A DNA stretch of 64,000 nucleotides from Ilex aquifolium (lineage: Eukaryota > Streptophyta > Magnoliopsida > Aquifoliales > Aquifoliaceae), in assembly GCA_951799425.1 (NCBI GenBank), contig OX637394.1:37961001-38025000 (forward strand). The letters run 5' to 3'. Of the stretch, positions 54,829-64,000 are shown piece by piece; position 1 is the first letter of the stretch; each line of letters opens with the position of its first letter. The notes under the pieces are model-generated. The model was not told where the DNA came from, made no database searches, and worked only from the letters and a program-made list of their open reading frames with translations. A program made the translations under genes and the position numbers.

Positions 54829-56625
54829 TGACTTGATCCGAAATGTATACACCCAAGTGCAGGCGGTCAAGTTGTAGTAATAATCTGGTTTGAGTCCAGA
54901 GTCGAATCCTCAGGGAACTATGGTTGGTGTTCTTTGAAGTAAATAGTGAGAAAGACTTGTAATTGGAAATATTATGATTTTGAAGTTGTGGGAAGTTTTG
55001 GATAGAATGTAAGATTCTTTCCAATGGGTATTTTGCTAGACAAAATATAAGATGATTAAATGTAACAAACACTCTTTGGTTCGGGAATCAGAATATGTAG
55101 TTGATTATCCGGTGCATTATGTTTATGCTTTATAACTCAATTAACTCCCGTGTCAACGGCAAATTAATCGGAAGATAGGAATGAAGTGCAATAATGGTGG
55201 ACATTGAAAGTTTGTCATGAAGAGTTAGTTAGGGTACTTGCCTTGAATCAATGGATCTTTCCATGTAGGAGTCATCCATTTATCATAGAAAGATCCGTTG
55301 ATTATACAAAGTACCTTTACTTTGCTAGGTGCATTCAATCACCCAAAAATCAAGTGGAGTATAGAACATTTAAGCATAAAGGTGATACACAAACATAATG
55401 TCTGGATTAATCTTTTACATATCTATCATCCCTTCCCAAAGAGTGAATGAGGACTACTCACCCTTCATAGCTATGGTAAAGCTAGAATGATGAATGGTAC
55501 TCATCCCCAAAAGGTGTTACAAAGTAAAATGCTCAAGCACTAAAAGTGAAATGCTTTAAAGTAAAATAGCTAAACAAGGAGCCGATCTTCGACAAAGAAT
55601 GAGTGAATCACGTTCCACCCTTCACGGCTTTGGTAAAGCTCTAGAAAAGTGGAAGAGTTTCACTCCTCTAAGGGGAAGAAGGAAGCTCCAACAATGGAAG
55701 TAAAAGAAAACAATACTTAAATTAAAAGAAAGCAATAAATACTTGGTGTTTAATCCACAACCAAGAGATGATAATACATAAAAGAAAACAACAACTTCTT
55801 GGTGTTTAATTCACAACCAAGATCTAATAAAAAGAAAACAACAACTTCTTGGTGTTTAATCCACAACCAAGATATAATAAAAACATAAAAGAAAACAATA
55901 ACTTCTTGGTGTTTAATTCACAACCAAGATCTAAAACATAAAAGAAAACAATAACTTCTTGGTGTTTAATTCACAACCAAGATCTAAAACATAAAAGAAA
56001 ACAATAACTTCTTGGTGTTTAATTCACAACCAAGATCTAATAAAAAGAAAACAATAACTCAAGAAAGTAAATAAAGCAATAATACTTGAAAGATGATTCA
56101 AGAAAAAGATTCAAGACCTTTGGAGTGTTTTCCACTAGGAAGAAATGTTCTTTACAAGAAAAATGAAACAAGAGAAGGATGCCCATTACAAGCCCCCAAG
56201 GGGGGTATTTATAGGCATCCAAATTACAAATATCCTAAAAGATATTTATCCTAAAAGATATTTAATTACAAATATCCTAAAAGATATTTATCCTAAAAGA
56301 TATTTAATTACAAATATCCTAAAAGATATTTATCCTAAAAGATATTTAATTACAAATATCAAGAAGATCTTGATTTACACTTTGATCTCCCTTTGTTTTG
56401 AGCTTTAATAATTTACACCCTATGCTTTGATAAGTTGCTCTCCATGCTTTGATAATTGGCTCCCGTCGTTTTGACGCATAAAAACCTGAAAAGAACAACA
56501 TTCAATGCATTATCCTTAATTCACACATTAACCCTAATTAGATTTATTTTGACTAGTTTAACTTTATTTAATTACACAATTGACCTTTTAATTTAATTAC
56601 ATTTTGCATTAATTAGGGTTAATCA
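54829..56625 (-). repeat. 5' LTR of element E
   Basis: 1797 bp, same length as the 3' LTR and no difference seen. A constant offset of 12138 bp holds along the whole length. Confidence 0.95.
56205..56350 (-). promoter_or_regulatory. LTR promoter of element E: TATA box and six AATATCT sites
   Basis: Minus strand CCTATAAATACC near 56206-56217 is a canonical TATA box. Just upstream, the three 42-bp units carry six AATATCT words (at about 56240, 56256, 56282, 56298, 56324, 56340), the core of the evening element bound by CCA1/LHY and RVE proteins. Regulation by the clock is inference. The same array is at 44102-44208 in the other LTR. Confidence 0.6.
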
Positions 56626-57405
56626 ATAGGCTTTAAGAAGAATTTGGATATCATTAATGTGAGCATGGGCAGGCTCAATAGCAAAGACATTATGAAAATT
56701 GGGCTTGTCAATATATTCTGCCTTTGGGCCTTTTAGGGTTGGTCCATGGCGATAATAGGGATTAACAAGTAGGGTAGAATCTGGTGGAGGCATTTGGGCC
56801 ATTTGGGAGAAAGTAGCAACAGGGACAATAGTGGGCCTGAGATGGTGACTAACTGGTCTACCAAGAAGCTGGAATCTGTTGGCTATTTGAACGGCACTAG
56901 ATGGGCCAGGTAAATGGGCTAAGGCACTTGTTGGGCCTTGGATTTGGGAAATTGGTTTTGGGTTTGGAGGACCCAATGATAATGGTAATTTACGATCTCC
57001 CTTCCCCGGGTTTTTAGAGGAAGTACCGGATTTGTGGGACTTATTGTCCGCCATGTGGTTCCTGCAAAAATTCACGAGTTAGAAAATCAGGAATGCAGTT
57101 ATTACTGCCCTTAATATATTCTATGTCAAAATCAAAAATACTTAAAATAGCTTGCCATCGTGCAAAAATTTGCTTACTAGCAATGTTTTGAACATCTTTT
57201 TCAAGTACGTATTTAGCAGACTTGCAATCAACACGCACAAGAAATTTTTGATTTAAAATATCATCCTGGAATTTTGAGATACACAGGACAATAGCTAGAA
57301 TTTCTTTTTTAATAGTGCTATAATTGGCTTGTGCTTTGTTCCAAATACCGGAATGAAAGCGAAAAATTTGTTCAGGAGAATTAGGAGATTCTCGCTGAAG
57401 GAGAA
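56626..57405 (-). pseudogene. RNase H end and start of second frame of pararetrovirus D
   Basis: 57405-57041 carries ANYSTIKKEILAIVLCISKF, VRVDCKSAKYVL, IFARWQAILS and IPDFLTREFLQ, the RNase H signature of Caulimoviridae. A second frame overlaps its end from 57054 (MADNKSHKSGTSSK) and is Pro-rich. Overlap of the two frames is as in florendoviruses. Interrupted by element E at 56626 and by element F at 57405. Confidence 0.75.
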
Positions 57406-59137
57406 TGATTAACCTAATTAGTATGTAAATTAAAAAAAATCAAAAAACTCGAATTAGTATAATGAACGCACTAAAAATAAGTACTTAGAGTGAATTAGGG
57501 TTTGTGCGGGAATGATACTAGTTGTAACATTTTATTTAAAAGTTGCAGGACAAATGCTGAATAAACACAAGATGCAGGAGCAATGTCAAGAGAATGGAAC
57601 ATTGGAGGCCAAAGTGTAAATAACCATACGTGAAGAGTCAGCATGCATGCAAGTGGATTTTCTAGCAAAGCACCACCGTCCAGACGGTGGGACTGCCGTC
57701 CGGACGGTCACCCTTGTCAGACACAAGTTGATCTCCTTGCCCACTTGCCTTCCCACGCCTATAAAAAGGCTTCTCCACTTCAGCTTCAGAAGGCCGGACC
57801 AGAAGGAGAAATTAAGAAAGGAACTGAGAGAGATACGAGAGGAGTCTGAGAGTTCTGAAGCTTGTCCAAGCAAGTCAGAAGAGAGAAAAAGAGAGAAAGA
57901 AAAGAGAAAGCACGTTCCGGTCCGTGTTATATTTCAGTCCTACGTCCTGTACTGTTCTATTTTCATTGTATCTTTCCATTCGGATAGTTGAACTGCTGCC
58001 ACTTTTTTATCTTAATCAAGCATAAGAGTGGTTGTGTTTCAATCGTTCCCTGCGAAAGACATTTAAATTCCGCACTTTACTTTCTGTTATAATGACAACT
58101 GTTAGCTCTCCTTGCTTGTCTATAGCAATGGAGCGTGAGTAGTTCCGTATATCCTCCGGTTCGAGGGGAACACATGTATAATATTGATCTGTTTATGGAA
58201 TTGCTGATGTTTTATTTATACGTTTATTATATATATGAGACGGGCCAGCTAGAATGACCCCGGCGTTCCTACCGGTATGGTTAACCCTCCACCGGAATGC
58301 TGAGGAAGTTCCACTGACGCCTGGTATTACTATATATAATAATATTGCCTGCTAGAATAACCCCGGTGATCCTATCGGTATGGCTAGTCCTCCACCGGAA
58401 CGCTGAGGAAATTCTACTGTCAATATATATATTACAAGATAACCTATTGAATAATTCAAGTATTCTGTTGGAATGACTTCACTTTCTGGGTGACATATCT
58501 AAATACAGTTAGTCTAAGAAGCGGCTGTATTATGATTAACTACCACCGGTTGACCTGACAAGTTACCGGAAGATAGTCTATACCACCTGCGGATTCTGCT
58601 TGAATTAATCAATTGGACATCTATAACCAGTGTAGCCTAAGGAGCAGCTGAGTTATAATATATTACTACCACAATGAGCTTAAGAAGCTATTGTGTTCTT
58701 ATTTGTATACATCAGACCTGCCGATTGACTTACCAATAAAATGGAAGTTAATTGATGTAAGGTAGCAATTCCATAATACGACTAATCTAACGCATGTGGG
58801 ATCCTTGAACTGAAGGATATCTTTTATATTTCTGTCATTAATCTACTTTACTTACGCATTTCATTATTGTTGCAATTTAATTCCGTCTTTTACTTAAGTT
58901 AAGTTACTCGAACAGACTAAGCTCACACCACAAGCTATCAAACATCAAACTACCCTAAACAACCTTTTTATGGCTTTATTTTTATTTTATTGTTTTTATT
59001 TTATCTTTAACCTCTAATTACTAAAACTCTCTGTGGGATCGATACTTGGACTTAAAACCGAGAAAACTACAATTTGACCACTTATACTTGGGTGTAATAT
59101 AATAATATAATTCAGACACACTAAAAAGTGCGAATCA
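57406..59137 (+). repeat. 5' LTR of element F
   Basis: 1732 bp. It has CCGTCC palindromes at 57675-57707, a TATA box (CCTATAAAAAGG near 57760) and a series of ACCGG-rich words in the R-U5 part (about 58250-58420, CTACCGGTATGG type). Confidence 0.88.
57675..57707. repeat. CCGTCCGGACGG palindrome pair in the LTR of element F
   Basis: ACCGTCCAGACGGT (57675-57688) and CCGTCCGGACGG (57696-57707), ending 52 bp upstream of the TATA box. Confidence 0.85.
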
Positions 59138-59143
59138 AGTTTT

Positions 59144-59161
59144 TGGCGCCGTTGCCGGGGA
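59144..59161 (+). promoter_or_regulatory. Primer-binding site of element F (tRNA-Asp type)
   Basis: TGGCGCCGTTGCCGGGGA, identical to the site of element E, six bases after the LTR. Confidence 0.92.
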
Positions 59162-59271
59162 GTTACGGTAATTAAAAAAAATAATAATAAAAAATAAAAA
59201 TAAAAATAAAAATAAAAAAATAAAGTAGTTGTCTGTTTATAATTTGTTTCTGTTTATTTGTTTTATAGTTT

Positions 59272-62200
59272 ATGTCTGTACGGTCATCAGTAGGTTCAGT
59301 AAACCAGTCAGCTCAACCCTCATCTTCATCTTCTGCATCCACACAAGAATCGTTTGAATTAAGTATGGCTCGAAATGTACCTAGGGAAGAACCTCCTAGA
59401 GAACAAGAAGTCATCCAAAACATCCGACCTTTAAGAGAATATCTACATCCTACGCGAACAAATGTCCCATCCTGTTTCTCTTTTCCAGAAGACGCTCCAA
59501 ATATTAATATTAAATCAGGAACTATCCAGTTACTACCCCAATTCCATGGTTTGGAAGATGAAAATCCCTACATTCATATGAAAGAATTTGAAGAAGTCTG
59601 TGGAACGTTGCAAGATAACTCTGAAATGGTCAAACTAAAATTATTCTCATTTTCTTTAAAAGATAAAGCAAAACAATGGCTTAACACCTTAAGAGCCAAC
59701 TCCATCACAAATTGGCAAACTTTACAGACTGAGTTCTTTAAAAAATTCTTTCCTATACATCGTACTAACACGTTAAGACGTAAAATCATGAACTTTTCTG
59801 TAAAAGAAAATAAAACTTTTTATCAATGCTGGGAAAGATTCAAAGATCTTCTCCAAGCATGTCCACATCATGCATTCGAAGATTGGACCTTAGTCGGATT
59901 CTTTTATGATGCACTCCCATCTGCAATGCGACAGTTTGTTGAAATGATGGCACAGGGGGAGTTCATGAATAAAAGACCCGAAGAAGCATTCCAATTCTTT
60001 GATACTATTTCGGAAAGTTCCCAAATGTGGGACTCGACTTCACCTAACATAATAGAAAATAAGCCATCTACATCTGAAAGAGGAAAATATGTATTAAAAG
60101 AAGATGATGATCTAAGAGCTAAAATTGCTAGTTTATCTCGAAAACTAGAAGCTCTAGAAATGAAAAAACTTAAACAAGTGTCTGTTGTAACAACTACTGA
60201 ACAAATATGTGAAATTTGTGCGTTGTCAGGACATCCTGCAGCAGAATGTCCAACTATACCTGCATTCAAAGAAGTTCTGATAGAACAATCTAATGCAATG
60301 CCAACTTATAACAACAATAATAAGCCCTATATGAATCCCTATTCTGAAACTTACAATCCAGGATGGAGAAATCATCCGAATTTTAGTTGGAGAAACACGC
60401 AACCCACAAATCAAACACAAGGACCACCACAGGCACAAAATCAACAACAACAATACCAACCATATCAACCCCCACATAAAAGAACTCTCGAAGACACAAT
60501 GAACCAATTTATTCAAAATCAGATGAGTTTTAATAACCAAACAACTCAAGTTTTTAACGAATTTAAAACTCAAACTTCCCAGAGTATTGAAGATATCAAG
60601 GGTCATTTAGCTAAACTGACTCAATCCCTCAGTATACCCGAAAAAGGAAAATTTCCCTCCCAACCAAAACCTCCACAAAATCAAAATCAAATTAATTCTG
60701 TGACTTCTGATCCTTCCCCAAGCCAAGTACAATCTATTACAACACTAAGAAGTGGGAAAATCATAAATAAAACCATCAAACCTAAAATTGCAAAGAACAT
60801 ACGTAAATCAATTCCGGTAAATGAACCCCTTGAACCAGAACCTTCAAAACAATCAGAACCAGAAAAGGAAAAAGATCAACCATGTCCAATCCCTTTACCT
60901 TTCCCCCAAAGAATTAAGAAACTCACATCCGAAAAAAATCAAGCTGAGATCTTGGAAATATTTAAACAAGTCAAACTTAACATTCCATTACTAGATGCAA
61001 TTAAACGAGTTCCAGCATATGCTAAATTTCTAAAAGATCTTTGTACAAGAAAAAGAAGAACTAATGTACCAAAAAAGGCATTTTTAACTGAACAAGTTAA
61101 CACTATCATACAACATGAAACTCTTCTTAAATACAAAGACCCTGGTAATCCAACAGTTCCATGTATCATTGGAAATTTTTGAATCAATCGAGCCTTATTA
61201 GACCTCGGATCTAGTTCTAATCTAATGCCATATTCCGTCTATACCCAGCTAGGCTTAAGTGAACTAAAACCTTGCAAGGTCATATTACAACTAGCAGATA
61301 GATCGATCAGAGTTCCAAGAGGAATTGTGGAAGATATTATTATTCAAGTGGATCAATTCTATTTTCCAGCAGATTTTATTGTCATAGACACAGAACCAAC
61401 TTACGAAACATCTAGATCCATACCTCTAATCTTGGGCCGCCCGTTCCTAGCCACATCAAATGCCGTAATAAACTGTAGGAACGGAATAATGAAATTATCA
61501 TTTGGAAACATGACCATAGAATTAAATGTGTTTAACAGCTTAAAACGACCTAGAGAAGAAGAAAGTGATGAAGAAGAACCCTTTGAAACAAATTGTGTTA
61601 ATACACTGACTCAAAGTTTCTTTGAAAACACTTTTCTAAAAAAAGAAGAAGATATATTTGAGTTACAATCAATATCTGATACCGAATCTGAAGATAAATT
61701 TGTGGAAAATCCACCAGGTGAAAAATTACCAATATCTGAACCCGTAGCACCAAACATAAAAATTGCTAAGACAGACTTAAAACCACTCCCAACCAATCTA
61801 AAATACGTTTTTCTAGAAAAAAATAAAATTCATCCGGTAATCATATCAGCAAACTTATCTGAAAGACAAGAAAAAGAATTAACAGAAGTACTGAAAAATC
61901 ATCAAAATGTCCTTGGATGGACAATAGCAGATATCAAAGGTATAAGTCCACTCCTATGCACTCACTGTATATACCTGGAAGAAAATGCTAAACCATCTCG
62001 TCAAATGCAAAGAAGACTAAACCCATATCTAAAAGAAGTCGTTCGCAATGAAATACTCAAACTATTAGATGCAAAAATCATCTATCGTATATCTGACAGC
62101 AAATGGGTTAGTCCTACACAAGTCGTTCCAAAGAAATCAGGAATCACTGTAATACAAAATAAGGAAAATGAATTAGTCCCAATGCGTACAGTCACAGGCT

Positions 62201-64000
62201 GGCGAGTATGTATTGATTACAGAAAATTAAACTCTCTTACTAGGAAAGATCATTTTCCATTACCATTCTTAGATCAAGTCTTAGAAAGAATAGCTGGGCA
62301 TGCATACTATTGCTTTTTGGATGGATATTCAGGCTACAACCAAATTGAAATTGCAATAGATGATCAAGAAAAAACCACTTTTACATGTCCCTTTGGTACC
62401 TTTGCATATAAACGAATGCCATTCGGACTTTGTAATGCACCAGCTACCTTCCAACGTTGCATGTTGAGTATATTCAGTGATATGGTAGAAAGATATTTAG
62501 AAGTCTTCATGGACGATTTTTCAGTATATGGAAATTCATTTCAACTCTGTCTAGAAAATCTAGAAAAAGTTCTCATTCGATGTGAGGAAACAAATCTTGT
62601 CCTAAACTGGGAAAAATGTCATTTTATGGTAACACAAGGTATTGTTTTAGGCCACATAGTCTCCAAAAAAGGAATCGAAGTAGATAAGTAAAAAATCGAT
62701 CTAATAGCAAATCTGCCTCCACCAAAAACAGTAAAAGACATTCGCTCATTTTTAGGCCATGCAGGATTCTACAGAAGATTTATAAAAAATTTTAGTTCAA
62801 TCTCTAAGCCTATATGCAATCTATTATGTCAAGATACATCATTTGAATGGAGTGAGACATGTCAATCCGCATTTAACAAACTAAAAGACATGCTTATTTC
62901 TGCACTTATTATGCAATCTCCTGATTGGTCCTTACCCTTTGAAATAATGTGTGACGCAAGTGACTATGCAGTAGGAGCTGTATTAGGGCAAAGAAAAGAC
63001 AAGAAACCATACGTGATCTATTATGCAAGCAAAACCTTAAATGATACCCAAATAAACTATTCAACCACAGAAAAAGAACTACTTGCAGTCGTATTTGCTT
63101 TAGATAAATTTCGTTCATATCTGGTGGGGTCGTCTATTGTGGTATTTACAGATCATGTAGCCCTAAAATATCTACTCACAAAGAAAGACACTAAACCACG
63201 TCTCCTACGATGGATACTATTACTCCAAGAATTTGATCTTATAATCAAAGATAAAAAGGGAGTAGAAAACGTAGTAGCAGATCACTTGTCAAGATTAAAC
63301 TATGAAATAAAAGAAGAACCAATTCCAATCAAAGAAACATTTCCAGACGAACAACTTTTCGCAATAGCAGAAGTACCATGGTATGCGGATATAGCTAACT
63401 ATCTAGCTACTGGAGCTATACCTCCTAATTACACTAAATCTGATACAAACAAATTCCTAAGGGAAGTACGTAATTTTTTCTGGGATGACCCTTATTTGTT
63501 TAAATATTGTAAAGATCAAATAATAAGGCGTTGTATACCTAATCATGAAATAAATCAAGTAATTCAGTTCTGCCACTCTGAAGCATGCGGAGGCCATTTC
63601 GCTTCAAGAAAAACCGCTGCAAAAATCATGCAGTGTGGATTTTATTGGCCAACACTTTTTAAAGATACACATATCTTTTGTTTAAACTGTGACAGATGTC
63701 AAAGAATGGGAAATATTTCAAAAAGAAACATGATGCCTCTAAACCCTATTTTAATTATTGAAATTTTTGATTGCTGGGGCATCGATTTTATGGGTCCGTT
63801 CCCCCCATCGTTTGGCTATCTATATATTCTGGTCGCAGTTGACTATGTCTCTAAATGGATCGAGGCAGTTTCTTGTCGAAATAATGATCATAAAACAGTG
63901 ATCAGATTTTTAAAAGAAAATATTCTATCTAGATTTGGAATTCCTCGCACCATTATAAGCGACGGTGGATTACATTTTTGCAATAAAATTTTTGAAAACC
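59272..64000 (+). pseudogene. Gag-pol region of element F
   Basis: It starts MSVRSSVGSVNQS. Gag shows [14 protein letters not shown] and the knuckle CEICALSGHPAAEC. Protease, reverse transcriptase ([17 protein letters not shown]), RNase H ([14 protein letters not shown]) and integrase ([11 protein letters not shown]) follow in the order of element E and at similar spacing. A few breaks; the end lies outside the window. Confidence 0.88.

Larger units (their letters stand above)
42691..56625 (-). mobile_element. Element E: young Athila-lineage Ty3/gypsy element with a virus-like accessory cassette
   Basis: The 13.9 kb element is flanked by the duplication ATAGG (42686-42690 and 56626-56630) inside pararetrovirus D. 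Its two LTRs are each 1797 bp and I found no difference between them, so the insertion is very recent. Minus-strand order: 5' LTR, Asp-tRNA primer site, one uninterrupted gag-pol frame of 1866 codons, an accessory region of 4.6 kb with at least five small frames, polypurine tract, 3' LTR. It looks whole. The reverse transcriptase motif and primer site place it in Athila. Confidence 0.95.
40889..57405 (-). mobile_element. Element D: endogenous pararetrovirus (Caulimoviridae, florendovirus-like), split by element E
   Basis: On the minus strand the order is RNase H end of the polyprotein (57405-57041), the start of a second frame (57054 to 56626), element E, the rest of the second frame (42690-41702), a promoter region with TATA box (near 41340), and a leader with a short protein (41116-40931). 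The left border lies in a TA repeat, the target type reported for florendoviruses. The right border is where element F was inserted. Target duplication ATAGG marks element E. A fossil; broken by two insertions and about one or two other changes. Confidence 0.72.
57406..64000 (+). mobile_element. Element F: Athila-lineage element, 5' part, cut by the window edge
   Basis: The 5' LTR (57406-59137) starts TGATTAACC and ends GCGAATCA. The tRNA-Asp primer site and gag-pol follow and run off the right edge in the integrase. The left flank is GAGAA. The proteins are closely related to those of element E, but the LTR differs. It is broken, with a small number of breaks in the visible part, and is older than element E. 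Confidence 0.9.

Overview
The window is nuclear DNA of a flowering plant, probably a eudicot. It is almost entirely nested retroelements: long gypsy LTR elements of the Tat, Athila and chromovirus lineages, an integrated pararetrovirus, plant-type LTR promoters and a MATE-transporter exon. No bacterial or organellar signal is seen. Positions are read by eye.

Layout. 1-5161: element A, a Tat-lineage gypsy element on the minus strand, cut by the window edge and holding a 2.4 kb solo LTR (15-2440, target duplication TTGCC). 5162-8194: ordinary DNA with short interspersed repeats and the first exon of a MATE efflux transporter (7248-7529, minus). 8195-20957: element B, a nearly complete Tat-lineage element (minus) with 5-bp duplications ATATT, two near-identical LTRs, a 0.5 kb hairpin tandem repeat and two genes antisense to gag-pol. 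21973-29603: element C, an old gag-only Tat-like element (plus) holding solo LTR 1 (23569-26873), which itself holds Athila solo LTR 2 (24619-26421). 30888-33485: element G, a decayed Tat-like remnant. 33486-37677: element H, a decayed chromovirus, cut by element I (37678-about 40884), which has 2.5 kb LTRs and only about 340 bp inside. 40889-57405: element D, an endogenous pararetrovirus (Caulimoviridae, florendovirus-like, minus), split by elements E and F. 42691-56625: element E, a very young Athila-lineage element (minus) that looks whole. 57406-64000: element F, an older Athila element (plus), cut by the window edge.

The most unusual region is 44488-49100, between the gag-pol of E and its 3' LTR. 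It holds two related 141-143 residue proteins with a CX2CX4HX6C zinc-binding pattern. They resemble the small nucleic-acid-binding (p10-type) proteins of vitiviruses and carlaviruses. Beside them lie two related 43-48 residue membrane proteins and a 54-residue protein that also occurs in pararetrovirus D. The region is punctuated by sense-strand poly(A) tracts and lies between two copies of a hairpin plus polypurine site. It looks like an accessory cassette of captured virus-like genes, partly duplicated, in an element whose LTRs still look identical.

A second theme is promoter architecture. Five LTRs carry clusters of short palindromes with a central CpG (CGTTCGAACG, CTACCGGTAG or CCGTCCGGACGG) just upstream of the TATA box. 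The same palindrome is used by LTRs of different lineages. The LTR of E has six evening-element cores in that position, and pararetrovirus D has a hairpin array there.
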